64,000 bases of DNA from Vicia villosa. Its lineage: Eukaryota; Streptophyta; Magnoliopsida; Fabales; Fabaceae. The notes under the pieces were generated by a model. It did not search any database, had not been told where the DNA came from, and saw only the letters and a list, made by a program, of their open reading frames with translations. The stretch is from contig NC_081183.1 in assembly GCF_029867415.1 (NCBI RefSeq), positions 17,294,404 to 17,358,403 of the forward strand, read 5' to 3'. Below are positions 1 to 11,229 of the stretch, in pieces. The position numbers were made by a program, and so were the translations under genes. Each line of letters opens with the position of its first letter. Positions within the stretch are counted from its first letter, which is position 1.

Positions 1-379
1 TTCCTAAACTGATAAAAAGGATAAATCAGGAAACACAATTAATAAACAATAACAGCTCCTGCTGTCACACATGGATGTCATGGCGTCGATCATGACATTC
101 ACTACAAAACTTATATTAGCCCCACACATATATGCAACCTGCATAAACACAATGAACCAAGTATGTTTTACCAATAATGCATCCAACATGCAAAACACCT
201 TCAATCTCCCCCTTTGGCAAATTTTTGGCTAAAACATCCTGTCACACCATACCAGAGAAACACTTGCAGCGGATAACCAAACCACAAAAAAACACAAGCT
301 AATACAAACAAACAGCATAAATCACCAGTATTCATGGTTAGTTACCACACTTTTATTCATGGTTAGTTAGCATACATCC
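1..379 (-). other. Retroelement-derived flank with local duplications
   Basis: No gene is supported here. On the minus strand the segment contains the phrase CCAAAGGGGGAGATTG, common in the untranslated part of plant LTR retrotransposons. Around 328-412 the phrase ttagttaccacacttttatt and the adjoining ttcatgg are repeated, so the 3' LTR of the neighbouring copia element seems to have been rearranged or interrupted at about position 380. The one open frame (4-204, minus) has no recognisable domain and I do not call it a gene. Confidence 0.4.
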
Positions 380-423
380 TGTTTCACAAGTTAGTTACCA
401 CACTTTTATTCATGGTTTAATAT

Positions 424-686
424 CCCCCCACAAGTTGGAGGATAGAGATTGATCATCCCCGGTTTGGATATTAAATTATGAAATGGAAGAGGCAAGAACG
501 TTTTAGTGAAGAAATCGGCCAACTGATCTTTGGAAGAAACAGGTAAAAGCTTGAATACTTATGCTTGAAGCTTTTCACGAACGATATGACAAGCAATCTC
601 TAAATGTTTGGTGCGTTCATGAAACACCGGGTTAGCAGCAATGTGAATGGCACTCAAATTGTCACAATACAACACCGGAGGCTTAG
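424..686 (-). pseudogene. Copia RNase H, C-terminal part (beyond the insert)
   Basis: The minus-strand translation runs through [19 protein letters not shown], then HERTKHLEI and DQLADFFTK, the usual end of copia RNase H. It joins in frame to the part that ends near 3448 once the solo LTR at 692-3442 and one AGGAT copy are removed (DLHLSS joined to [10 protein letters not shown]). One stop codon (in the stretch after VREKLQA) breaks the frame. It would have acted in reverse transcription. Confidence 0.85.
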
Positions 687-691
687 AGGAT

Positions 692-3442
692 TGTAGCAAC
701 CTCCTCTAAAAAATTAGACTTTTAGAGTCGCCACCTATTCTACCAGGGCGAATAGGAAACCCTACGAAGTTTTAGAGAATTTTGGGTAAGTTATTATATT
801 CAAGTCAAGGGAAGGTGTTAGGCACCCTTAACCCGTTCCTAAGGTTTGCATTTAAGGTTTGTAAGAGTATTATGCCAAGGTTTAGGGTTTATCGCTAAGA
901 AAATGAATAGGGTGAAAAGTGAGATTTAAACCTAATTGATGTTTTGGGGAAGGGGACTCGCCTTGTTGCCAAGTGACTACGTACCTCCTCATGGAGGATC
1001 AGAGTCAACGTAGTTCGGGGCAGGGTTGTACGCCTTAGATTTAGTATGAGGATGTTTGAAGGTATTTTGAATTATCGTACGCAGTTTGGTAATTATCGTA
1101 GTTTTGAAATTCGTAGTTTATGAAAGGAATTTGTGTTTTGATGTGGCGTATAACCTTGATTACTATATGTTTCATTAATCGCGGTGATCAATGGGTTTGA
1201 TCAACATAATTAATAAATTAATAAAGAATTGCTAATTATCTTAATCGATTGATTCGATTATAACCGTTAGCAAATTGATGTGTTTTTAAATAAATTATTT
1301 TAGTGAATGGGAAATAATTCATCATTAATCATCGCAATCAATCGGTTCGATTGAAACAATTAACAAATTTATGAAGAATTGCTAATTATCCTAATCGATT
1401 GATTCGATTATAACCATTAGCAAATTAACGTGTCTTGTTTAGAGGGAAATAATTTATCGTTAACCATCGTAATAAACTGGTTTGATTAAAACCATTAACG
1501 AATTAAAGAGCGATTACTAATCATCGTAGCCAATCGAATCGGTTAAACCTTTAGTAAATAAACCTATTTGAATATATTATTTAATTAATCGAATAATTGA
1601 TTATTAACCATCGCGATCGATTAATTCGATCAAAACAATTAATAAATTAACCCTAACCTAAATTGGCTAAATTAAATTAATCCTACATTAAGTTAATCAT
1701 TAACCTAAATTAAATTAATTATCTAATTAACCTAATTAAAATTATTAACTAATTAAACCTAATTAAGATTATTTTAACTAGATTTAAATTATTAATTAAA
1801 GTCTAAATTAAAAAATATTGACTAAACCTATATTTAAATTAAATGTAGTAAAAAGAAAGGAAAAGAAAAAGAAAAGGATTATATAAATAACAATAAAAAA
1901 AATTGAAAAAAACTGACGTCTGATCCTGTGTGGCGCACCTGGGGGAGTCCATGGTGCACAAGCGTATTTAGGAGCGCTGGATCTGGAGAGGCTTTGATCT
2001 AACGGCTGGAAGCATGAAGATCAATCGTACGCGTGTGGACGAGTATGAGCTGGATCCTGTTGGTTTCAAAATTCTAAAACGCGCGCAAACCGGCCAATGG
2101 GGCAGCGCCACGCACTCGTCTCCTTCCTCCTGTCCGTCGTTTTTGATACCCCATTCTACCCACGGCCAGAACCGTAGCCATAGTCCCTGCATCTTTCAAA
2201 GCTACGAAACAACAGCAATAAATCCAATACAAGGCTAGGGTTCAACATTTCAAGAAAATTATGATAAATTAGGTCAAGAATTCGAATCAAATCTCTGCCA
2301 TTGTGAAGATTGGAATGTGATTTGAAGGAGATTTAAAAAATTATGAAAACCTTCCATATTTGCATCCAACTTCACCAATCATCTTCCAATCTTTCCTTTG
2401 GTTTACAAATCAACATTTGATTGATTTTGATCAATTTAAATGCTTCAATCTTCTTAATTGACCTCTCCTTGATTTATTCTTGATTTAATTTTGAATTTAA
2501 TCAAATAAAAATCAAAAATAAATAATATAAATAATGGAAAAAATGCAAGGATAGGCTTGGAGGTCGTGGACTATAATAGGAACAAATTTCAAGCATAAAA
2601 GCTTAGGCCCATTTGAAAGAAATTCAATTTTAACCCTTATTTGTTTCATGTCTTTTACCCAAAATTGACCAACTTTGACAAGGCATATCTCCCTCAATTT
2701 TTAAGGTATGGAAGTGTTCTAGGACTTTTTGGAAAGCCCAAGATGTCCTCTACAAGCCACTTAGGAACATATTTTTCATTTGGAGATTTTATCTTGATGA
2801 TATTGCTCCTGACAAAAAACAGCTTTTTGCGGTCTTCTAGAAGGACCTCTAATGTTTTGACTTATATCTCTTATGCGGAAGCATTTCTTGACCTTGGGCC
2901 CAACATCAAAGTTGTAGAGAATTGAATTTCCTTGATAATAAAATTTGATTGGGGAATTTATGATAAAGCATGAGAGACTTATGGCCAGTCAAAGTACAAT
3001 TGACTTTTGTTTAGAAACCTTAATTTAGTAACTATAGGTTTTGTTGATTTATGAGCTTCCCTTGATGAATCATGATCAACCCTTGATCAAATGATGAATA
3101 TTACTTCAAGATGTTGATGTTGACCCAAAAATCAGGAGTTTGGACTGTGATTTGACCATAGTTGACTTTTAGGTCAAACTAGTCGACTGTTGACCATTTA
3201 AGCATTTGACTGAGCAATCTTGTAAGCTAAGGCTTGAAACTTGTCATGGAGATGATTTGAATCCTAAGAGATCATATGAAGCTTACTTGAGGCCTTGATA
3301 CATTCTTTCTCCTTAGCAAATCCAAAACCCTAATTTGAGGACCCTTTGATTAGGGGAGTGTGCATTCAGTCAAGACTTGAGCTTTTGATACTTGTTTGAG
3401 CTTGAAAGTAAAAATGTGATGGGAAAATTTTGGGTTATGACA
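692..3442 (-). mobile_element. Solo LTR, Ogre/Tat-like (Ty3/gypsy), 2751 bp
   Basis: The segment starts TGTAGCAACC and ends GGTTATGACA, so it has TG...CA ends, and is flanked by perfect 5-bp duplications AGGAT (687-691 and 3443-3447). It carries no coding domain. Read on the minus strand it begins TGTCATAACCC and ends GGTTGCTACA, matching the ends of the larger LTR at 27493-30644 (TGTCATACCCC ... TCTGCTACA). Both also share an internal block around a CTAC(G/A)TACCTCCTC phrase. Length and these phrases suggest the Ogre/Tat lineage, but family assignment from an LTR alone is an inference. It arose by LTR-LTR recombination after insertion into the copia RNase H. Internal repeats of AATCGATTGATTCGAT-type lie at about 1180-1640. 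Confidence 0.82.
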
Positions 3443-3447
3443 AGGAT

Positions 3448-5430
3448 GAAAGATGGAGATCACGAAGAAGGTAAATTAACCATTGCATCTCACATGTAGC
3501 TGTTGTAAGGGCACGGTACTCAGCCTCGGACGAGGAGCGGGAAACTGTAAGTTGCTTCTTCGTGCACCAAGATACAAGAGACTTTCCAATAAAGAAACAT
3601 TGGCCAGAAATGGAACGTCGTGTATCTGCACACCCAGCCCAGTCTGCATTTAAAAAACCAATTAGCTGAGAATGAGACTGTCGTGGAAAAAAGAGGCCAC
3701 GACTGGACAACCTTTGAGATAACGAAGAACTCGTGTAGCTTCCTTGTGATGAGTGATGGTGGGATTGGTGAGGTATTGACTCAGTTTTTGGGTAATGAAG
3801 GTAATGTCAGGTCCTGTAGCTGTAAGATAGAGCAAGCGGCCAACTAAATGTCTGTATTCAGATATATTATGATAGGCCGGGGCATCATCGTGATGTAACT
3901 TGATGGCTGGATCAGCAGGTGTGGACACAGGTTTGGAGCCAAGATAGCCTGTGTCAGATATAAGATCAAGACAATACTTGTGTTAGCAAACTGTGATTCC
4001 TTTGGAAGAATGAGCTACTTCGAGACCAAGGAAATATTTAAGTTGTCCAAGGTTTTTTATTTGAAAGGTGTGATGCAGCACAGATTTGATGTGATCAATT
4101 TTAGTTAATGATTTCCCAGCAACGATGATATCATCAACATACACTAAAAGAAGTGTAAAGAAATGATTGCTGTGTTTTGTAAACAATGAGTGATCAGAGT
4201 TGGCATGTTGGTATTGTTGAGCAAGAAGAGTAGTAGTGAGATTTTCGTGCCATTTGTGACTGGCTTGTTTAACTCCATAGAGGGACTTAACCAGTTTGCA
4301 CACTTGATTGGGTTTACTAGATGTGATGCCTGGTGGAAGAGTCATATAGACGTCCTCTTGTAATTCTCCAAGCAAAAAGGCGTTGTTAACGCCCAAATGA
4401 TGTATGAACCAACTGTGGATGGATGCAAGGAAAATCACCATTCGAACTGTGGCCATCTTCGCAACAGATGAGTATGTATCGAAATAATCGAGACCTTCAA
4501 TCTGGTTGAACCCTTTTGCAACTAAACGTGCTTTGAATCTTTCCACTGAGCCATCTGCATGAAATTTAATCTTGTAAACCCATCTGCACCTAATTGGTTT
4601 GATGTTGGGAGGTGCATCAACAATTTGCCACATGCCTGTTCTTTCAAGAGCTGACAGTTTAGCCTTCATGGCCTGATTCCAACGCGCAAACTTGATGGCT
4701 TCAGCATAAGTCCTTGACTCGTGCAGGGTATTAATGGACATGATGGGATGATGAAAAGAAGGAGACATGAAAGAATAAGATAAGTAGTTAGACAAAGGAT
4801 ATGAAGTACTTGATGATGGTTGATGAGCTTGATCAGTGAATGAATTGCACAAGTAATCTTTGAGATAAGTTGGAGTGTGTCTGGTACGGGGTGGAAGTTG
4901 AATGACTTGGTCAGGTTGGGTGGCAGGTATGGTTAGTGAATTTGGTGCATCAGGTAAAGGGATTGAGGGAAGTTTATCATTGTCTTGTAAGGATGGAGTT
5001 GAGGGTTCATGCTGGTGTGTGGATGGTGTGTTAGTAATAGGTAAGTCAATTATGGGTGGAGTTGGAGATGAGGGTTTAGGGTTAGATGAGTCAGGTTTTG
5101 AATTTTGATAGACTTGACAATTAGAAGTAAATATGGAATTTTAGGTTGTGTAAGGAATGATAGTCTCATGAAATTTAATATGTCTGGATATGAAAATTTC
5201 ATTGGTGTGCAAATCAAGTAGAATGCTACCTTTAAAGCCTGCCTTGTATCCCAAGAAAATAACTTTTCTAGCTCTTGGGTCAAGTTTGGATCTGTGATTG
5301 TGAAGAGTAGAGGCATAAACAAGGCAGCCAAAGACTTTGAAATCCTGAATGTCAGATAATTGGTCATAGTGGATGTGGTATGGTGATTTCTGGTTGAGTA
5401 AGGGTGAAGGTATCCTGTTCATTAGGAAGA
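3448..5430 (-). pseudogene. Copia reverse transcriptase and RNase H (N-terminal part)
   Basis: On the minus strand, 4852 to 3983 encodes an RVT_2-type reverse transcriptase with the fingers phrase RCRWVYKIKFHADGS and the catalytic YVDDII motif near 4135. The frame shifts, and 3928-3448 continues through the connection domain into RNase H with SRSSSEAEYRALT and the phrase NADWAGC. Upstream, 5422-5141 holds the integrase C-terminal phrase DPRARKVIFLGY. Several frameshifts separate these blocks. Confidence 0.88.
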
Positions 5431-6541
5431 CAACATGTTGAGTGGCATAAGACCAGAAATGTTTAGGAAGCTTAGATTGGTACAGTAGGGCTCTACCTAT
5501 GTTTAGTATATGCTGATGTTTTCTTTCGACACGGCCATTTTGTTGAGGTGTCTCAACACATGACCTTTGATGTTGGATACCCTTAGAGTTTTAAAACGGT
5601 GGCATGATGAACTCAGGGCCATTGTCATATCTAACACTTTTAGGTGTGATATGATGCTGAGTTTCAATCATGATAATAAATTCTTTGACACAAGGGGCAA
5701 CATCAGCTTTGGTTTTAAGGCAAATAATCCATGTGAATCCCCTATGGTCATCTAAAATGGTGAGAACGAATCTATGAACATGAACAAATTGAATAGACAT
5801 AGGTCCCCAAATATCAAAATGCAATAATTCATATTTAGATGAAGCATGAGAAGTACTAGTAATAAATGGAAATTTCTTTTGCTTGGAAAAGTGACATATA
5901 TCACAAATGTGAGCTTTATTATGGGAAATATTACGATACAAGAGTGTCATCTTAGACAATCTATCATTAGACAAGTGGCCTAGCCTAAAATGCCAAAGGG
6001 AAGAGGGAAGGATGGTGGCATTACAAGAATGAGTATCTAAAGTATTAATAGAGTTTTGATGGCAAGATAATTGGTTGGTTTGGTGGTTGGAATTGTGATT
6101 TACTTGCAATTGATATGATCCATTCACTGAGTCATCCAAACCAATCATCTGAGATGTCCTCATATCCTGTATGTGACAAGAAAAGGCAGTAAAAGTGAGT
6201 TGGCAATTTAGAGATTGACACAGTTTTGATGCAGAAATGAGGTTTAAACGAAATTCAGGCAAGTAAAGGACATTTGTGATATATAAATGAGGTGAGAATT
6301 GAACATTGCCAGCAATATGGACTAACACAGAATTACCATGTGGTAAATGAACTTTAAGAGGTTTAATTCGATAGAATGCAATAAAATAAGATAAAGAAGA
6401 ACAAATATGATCATTTGCTCCAGAACCAAGGAGCCAAATAGTCTTACTATGACTAACTAAACAAGTAATGATACTTGGGATACCTGACTGATGAAGCTCA
6501 TCCGATGAATGATCAGTATGAGAAAATATAGAAGTATGGAT
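5141..6541 (-). pseudogene. Copia protease and integrase
   Basis: The protease active site is at about 6412-6445 as WLLGSGANDHIC, where copia proteases have an aspartate in the D-S-G position; here it is glycine, so the catalytic residue is gone. Integrase follows (6328-5591): GAG-pre-integrase HFRLGHLSNDRLSK, the zinc-binding CDICHFSK, a first acidic block HFDIWGP and a second YDNGPEF. A frame break occurs at about 5590, then the C-terminal part continues to 5141. The order and motifs are clear, the protein is not functional. Confidence 0.85.
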
Positions 6542-7580
6542 TTAGTTGGTGCTTGAGCCAGTTTCAGGACCTGCTGAAGGAATCAAGTTAGCTTGTTGGA
6601 GTAAGGTCATGAGCTGATCATATCTCTCTTGAGTGAGACCAGTATTGGTAGCTTCTTGTTGATTAACCTCAGAGGCACTGGTTTGAGACTCAATGTTGTT
6701 GCTGCTGGAAGAATGAGATTTGTTGATGTTTGGATGTCCATGCTTTTGATAGCAAGAATCCACAGTGTGACCATACTTGTGGCAATGTGTACAATATCTT
6801 GAGTTTCCTCTACCATGATTGTTACCTCAACCACGACCAAAACGCTTCTTTGAATCATAAGCATTAGCCAGTATAGGATCATCCATAACCGGAGTGGAAT
6901 TACAATTACTCTCTTCTTGTGCCACTAAGGAATAGACTTTGTTAATAGAAGGTAAACACTCCATCAGTAAAACCTGAGTCTTAACAACCGAAAATTGATC
7001 GTTCAATCCAGTGGGAAACTGAATAACTTGATCTTCAAGAAGATAGTGTCTTGCAGACCTCATAGCATCACATCTACAAGGATGAAGGCAAGTACAAGCA
7101 GGAATGGGACGATAGGAATTAATTTCATCCCAAAGAGCTTTCATTTTAATGAAATACTCAAGCACAATTTTGGAACCTTGTTTCATATTATTCAACTGAA
7201 AAACGTAAATGAGCTATACGAACACGATCAATCTTGGAGAATATTTCTTTGAGATCATTCCATACGTCAATATAATTTTCATGAAAAGCAATAGTTTGAG
7301 CAATTGAATCAGAAACAACATTTATTAACCAAGAATGTACCAGATGATTGCAGTGTTCCCAACCCGCGCGATTCAGATCATCATACTTTGGAATCTCCAG
7401 GGATCCATCAAGGATGGAAAGCTTGTTCTTGGCACCAAGTGCTTGACGCATTGCCCGACTCCAAATGGCATAATTGTTACCATCGAGTTTGGACGCAATG
7501 GTGACAGAGTTGGGGCCATCACTGGGGTGAACATAAAGAGGAGAATAAGTTTGCACCAGAGGTGGAGCTTTAGGCGGCAT
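6542..7580 (-). pseudogene. Copia gag with zinc knuckle
   Basis: Translation from ATG at 7580 (MPPKAPPLVQTYSP) gives a UBN2-type gag with the phrase LDGNNYAIWSRAMRQALG. The frame shifts at about 7190 and again at about 6830. A CX2CX4HX4C zinc knuckle (YCTHCHKYGHTVDSC) is read at about 6750-6800. Gag would have formed the virus-like particle; the frameshifts make it a pseudogene. Confidence 0.85.
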
Positions 7581-7805
7581 GATGGAATGAAAGGAGAAAT
7601 CAATGGAAGGTGGTGTTAGGATCGAAAAACACACAGTTTCAGAGAAATTATGGAAGAAAGAAGCATAAAGTTTCAAGGAGAAACTTTGAGAAACAATGAA
7701 GATACAACAAAGACCGAGAATCTTGAGGAAGAAAGAGAAGGAAAAACGCTCAAGAAGCTGGTGAACGAAGATGAATGAAAATAAGAAAATCTCTCCATGA
7801 GAGAA

Positions 7806-7817
7806 CTCCTGATACCA
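7806..7817 (-). other. Primer-binding site (initiator tRNA-Met type)
   Basis: On the minus strand TGGTATCAGGAG directly follows the end of the 5' LTR (CATAACA). It matches the start of the plant initiator-Met tRNA complement (TGGTATCAGAGC) in 10 of 12 positions. Confidence 0.8.
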
Positions 7818-8008
7818 TGTTATGAACAAAATCTGATTCTCATTGATTAGTAAAAGGTGGTACAAAGAGTATATGTATACAAAGTATTAAGAATATGGTA
7901 GTTATGATGAGATACATGTATGAGATCATAACTACCTAACTACTTGCTAACTAACTAAACTAACTTGTTTCACAAGTTAGTTACCGCACTTTTATTCATG
8001 GTGTAATA
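7818..8008 (-). repeat. 5' LTR of the copia element
   Basis: It is bounded by the primer-binding site on one side and by TRS120-like sequence on the other. The outer ~43 bp (minus TATTACACCATGAATAAAAG onward) recurs at 380-422 next to the polypurine tract. The outer end reads TA rather than the usual TG in both copies; the inner end is CATAACA. Confidence 0.75.
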
Positions 8009-8565
8009 GTAATCACTTTTGAAGAATTTAATGGAAGACATATGCTCACAGGGAAATCATCAAAATTTTCTGAATGCACAAACAGATAGATTTTATCGAC
8101 TCTTAAATCAAAGCTACATGGGTTAGTCAATTTGACTAAAACTTGGATCGATTCTCCAAAAATCCAAACAAACCCTTTCTTCTTGATATTATTTGTAGCT
8201 CTTTTACTGGATGACATGTAAATGAGAAGGCTAAAAGAAGCATAACCTGTCCACCACTTCTCTATCAGGATTATGTTTTACTGGGTGGACATGAACAAAA
8301 TGCACCCTTAAAAAAGGCTTAGCAGGATTAGCACATTGAGTCCTTGGTGGTAGCTTTTCAGACGAATTTGAAAGTGCATTAGCAATGCTATTTTTCCCAG
8401 CAGGAGTTATTAGAGGATAGTAGGACCTAAGTAGTTATGGTGCTACATTACATGCAATTAGATGATCTTCGGCACGAACTACAGAGAGCAAATTTTCTCT
8501 AAATGCAACCATCTGGATGGTACTCCATTGAAACCAAAAAAACTCATCAACAACATAATGGATGT
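8009..8565 (-). pseudogene. TRS120: TRS120 (TRAPP II tethering-complex subunit) gene fragment
   Basis: The minus-strand translation matches what I recall of the plant TRS120/TRAPPC9 family. It runs in order through WSTIQMVAFRENLLSVVRA, a stop codon, LLRSYYPLITPAGKNSIANA, EKLPPRTQCANPAKPFLRVH, then after a one-base frameshift KWWTGYASF, and finally IFGESIQVLVKLTNPCSFDL and LNSSKVITI. The family works in trans-Golgi/cell-plate trafficking. Here an internal stop and a frameshift show decay, and the copia element at 380-8008 begins exactly where the homology stops. It is a fragment, perhaps captured by a mobile element. The upstream limit (8565) is approximate; minus-strand sequence up to 8761 is open but not recognised. 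Confidence 0.8.
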
Positions 8566-9660
8566 TCATATCCAAACTACTTAGCATAGTTGCACCAGAG
8601 AACATGTGAATATGCCAACTATGATCCAGAGAATTTGAGTTTGCAAAGATACCCAACCCCTCTTTCATGATGAAGTTTACTTGATGTGAACCATTTCTAT
8701 GTGGTATGAAAAACCACAAGACATATTCAACTAAGTCATTATGTGTATAACCAGCAAGCAAGGAGGCCAGGCAATTCTTAGTTCAATAATTTTGCAAAGC
8801 AAGCTTTTCCAATTTACACAACAGGATGAAGTACCACTTATGATGAAACAATCTAGGTGTATAGAAGAACATGAAATGAGAGTAAAAATTGTTTTCATGT
8901 CTTGGAAAATAATAGTTTTCAAATAAAATAAGGGAATGACTTGCAGAGCTATTTTATCAAACACATCATGGGCAACATATGAGAATCCAATTTCATTAAA
9001 TTTTCTTGCAATAATGAGTTTATTGATCCTTGTGAAATTCATCGTATTACCTTTTGATGGTGTTAAGACTCGATGTGGTATTGACGATGTAGGCCGACCA
9101 GTGTCCGGCGGTTTTGGCTCCGGACGATTTGGGTTACAAACTATCATATTTAGTGGCGTGGGTGGTGGTCCATGTCGTAGCAAGGTGACATCCGATAGAG
9201 ACACGGTGACCAGAGGTTTCAGTAAAGGTGATTCGACAAAGATGAATCAGGTGGCTTTGGAAGTGGAGGTTGGTTGTGCATCTTACACTTAACTTTCTTC
9301 TCTCTTCTTCGCTTGAATTCAGGTTCTAAGTGAATTGATTCTCCTGCCACTTGAGTTTTTGCAGGCACTTCACAATATTTTAGATCATCACCACACTTTA
9401 GTTTTTCTGTCGTTTCTTCAAGCATAGGTTGACTTTTCCGTGACTGCTCTATACTCATTGTTATCTTCCCTTATTATATGTGTTGCAATTTGTTGTTGTG
9501 TTCTTACCATTACCAATTGGTTCCAATAATAAGGTATAATGAGAATGGTAATAATGATCGATAATTGAGTGAGTATTTTCCATTTTTCATTGAAAAAATG
9601 GTGTATGTGAATAGGAAGTTGGATCTGGTGTAGGGTGGTGAGAACGAACAAGAGAAGCAG
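8566..9660 (-). pseudogene. Unrecognised broken coding segment, possibly type II membrane protein
   Basis: Three minus-strand frames follow one another with shifts between them: 9651-9418, 9458-9219 and 9204-8731. The first contains a hydrophobic stretch (ILTQLSIIITILIIPYYW) that could be a membrane anchor. The next are charged and proline-rich (for example RHGPPPTPLNMIVCN and RPEPKPPDTGRP). The continuity suggests one former reading frame with at least two frameshifts. I do not recognise the family and assign no function. It could also be chance open sequence or a captured fragment like the adjoining TRS120 piece. Confidence 0.35.
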
Positions 9661-10399
9661 AATTTTTGAGGTGTTGGTGATGGTTTAATGATGATAGATC
9701 AACATTAATGGAGGAAAGTGTGTTCACACAATTGGATATTGTTTGAGACAAATCTATTGAGAATCAAAGATTTGTTGAATAATTGATTTAGTGTAAGAAC
9801 ATGGGTTTTTAGGTGATTCCATGGAGGTTATGGGTTTTAACAAAGTATGGGTGTTGATAGTTGTAGGCTCGTGGTGGTAGTGATGATATTAATTGTAAGA
9901 AGGGGAATCAATGTCAATGAAAGCACCATTTGTTATGAACATGCTTTTTCTATTGCATGACATAAAGATAAACTATACTAAAAGATGCCAACAACTCTAA
10001 AACTAACTTTTTCATTCATTTCATTATTGATCATTACATTCACCAATCACCTACTTATAGCATTGGCATATGCTAACAAACTAACCAACTACTCACTAAA
10101 ATGGATTTTCCTTATTCATTCTATATCCTTACTCATTGGCTCATAGAGTTTGTGCTAAATAATAAACATATTTAGTCCGGTACACACCCTCAAATATTTT
10201 ATATTTGGGAACACACATAACATCCAACTAAAACTAAAAAAATAATCTCATCATATTATTTAAAATTATATTAACTTTTTGGTTTTTTTTTAGTTATTTA
10301 TGAGAGTGTGTCTGATAAAATACTTGGGTTAGTGTCCGAGCTAACATTTCTCATATACTTATAACTATACAGTGATTATTGTTTTAATTGTTGATATAT
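9661..10399. other. Intergenic, nothing recognised
   Basis: AT-rich spacer between the broken ORFs and the LINE. No repeats with clear ends, RNA genes or coding frames could be supported. Confidence 0.5.
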
Positions 10400-10514
10400 G
10401 GAATAGGGGTGCATTCTCTAATGCAATTTCAGATCTTAAAAAGAAGACTAGAAGTTCGAACTCGAATCAGAAGTATGGTACTAGGTCCCAAGCAGGCCTC
10501 AAGAACCTTACCTT

Positions 10515-11175
10515 ATGAAGAGCCTATTTCAGAATATAAGGGGCATAACTAATCCCCCGTTAAGATTAGCTCTTAAGAGTTTGTTACGGTCTCACAAACC
10601 TAATTTTCTTTTTATTGCGGAGCCGAAGGTTTCTTTTGATAAGCTCCCTATTAATTGGTTTCATAAACCTGGTTTCAAGTACTTTGCTGCGAACAATTCT
10701 CCTCTGCATTCTCTTTGGTGTTTCTGTAAGTTGGATTTTAATCTGACGTTGCTGGCTTCTTCAGATCAGTTTGTTGCTTTTTCTTTTGATTTCGATGGGA
10801 AGGTTTTGGCCTCAGCAGCGATTTATGCTTCTAACAATATGTATCAAAGGAAAGTGTTATGGGAAGATCTCGATAACTTGTTAGCGTTGCACTTGCTTCC
10901 TTGGTCGTTTTTTGGTGATTTTAATGCTATCATTGGTGCCTATGAGCATAATGACAGTCATGCTCCGACGAAGGGTCTTATGCGGGATTTTTCAGTTATG
11001 GACAAATGTGAATCAGCTTATCCATGTTCCCACCAAAGGAGATTTTTTCACTTGGTCCAATAAAAGGTCTCCTCCTTTTCTCATTGAGAGAAGGTTAGAT
11101 AGGGTCATTGCAATCAAGATTGGTTGGATATATGTGTCGGTAATGTTGTTTGTACCCTTACAAAGTTGTGCTTAG
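10515..11175 (+). pseudogene. LINE ORF2 endonuclease domain (APE type)
   Basis: The frame from 10515 opens with MKSLFQNIRGITNPPLRLAL, a usual plant L1 ORF2 start, followed by PNFLFIAEPKVS (the E of the AP-endonuclease site) and WSFFGDFNAIIG (the GDFN block). The frame shifts near 11000 and continues to FFTWSNKR and IERRLDRVI, also typical. The enzyme nicks the target to prime reverse transcription. Confidence 0.85.
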
Positions 11176-11229
11176 ATCACTTTCCTCTCTTGTTTGAGTT
11201 CTATGTTTCTTCTACTAAAGTGGCTTCGT

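Larger units (their letters stand above)
380..8008 (-). mobile_element. Ty1/copia LTR retrotransposon, decayed and interrupted
   Basis: Reading the minus strand from 8008 down gives a 191-bp 5' LTR (7818-8008), an abutting primer-binding site, gag, protease, integrase, reverse transcriptase and RNase H, which is the copia order. The RNase H is cut in two by a 2751-bp insert (692-3442). The polypurine tract (minus GTGGGGGGATA) lies at about 421-431 and is followed by only ~43 bp of recognisable 3' LTR. Frameshifts in gag and pol, and a lost protease aspartate, show that the element is dead. It lies inside a TRS120 gene fragment whose homology resumes immediately beyond the 5' LTR. Confidence 0.88.

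Noticed and set aside
4..204. Minus-strand 66-codon hydrophobic ORF at the window start
   Set aside because: It has no recognisable domain and lies in LTR-retrotransposon-like untranslated sequence.
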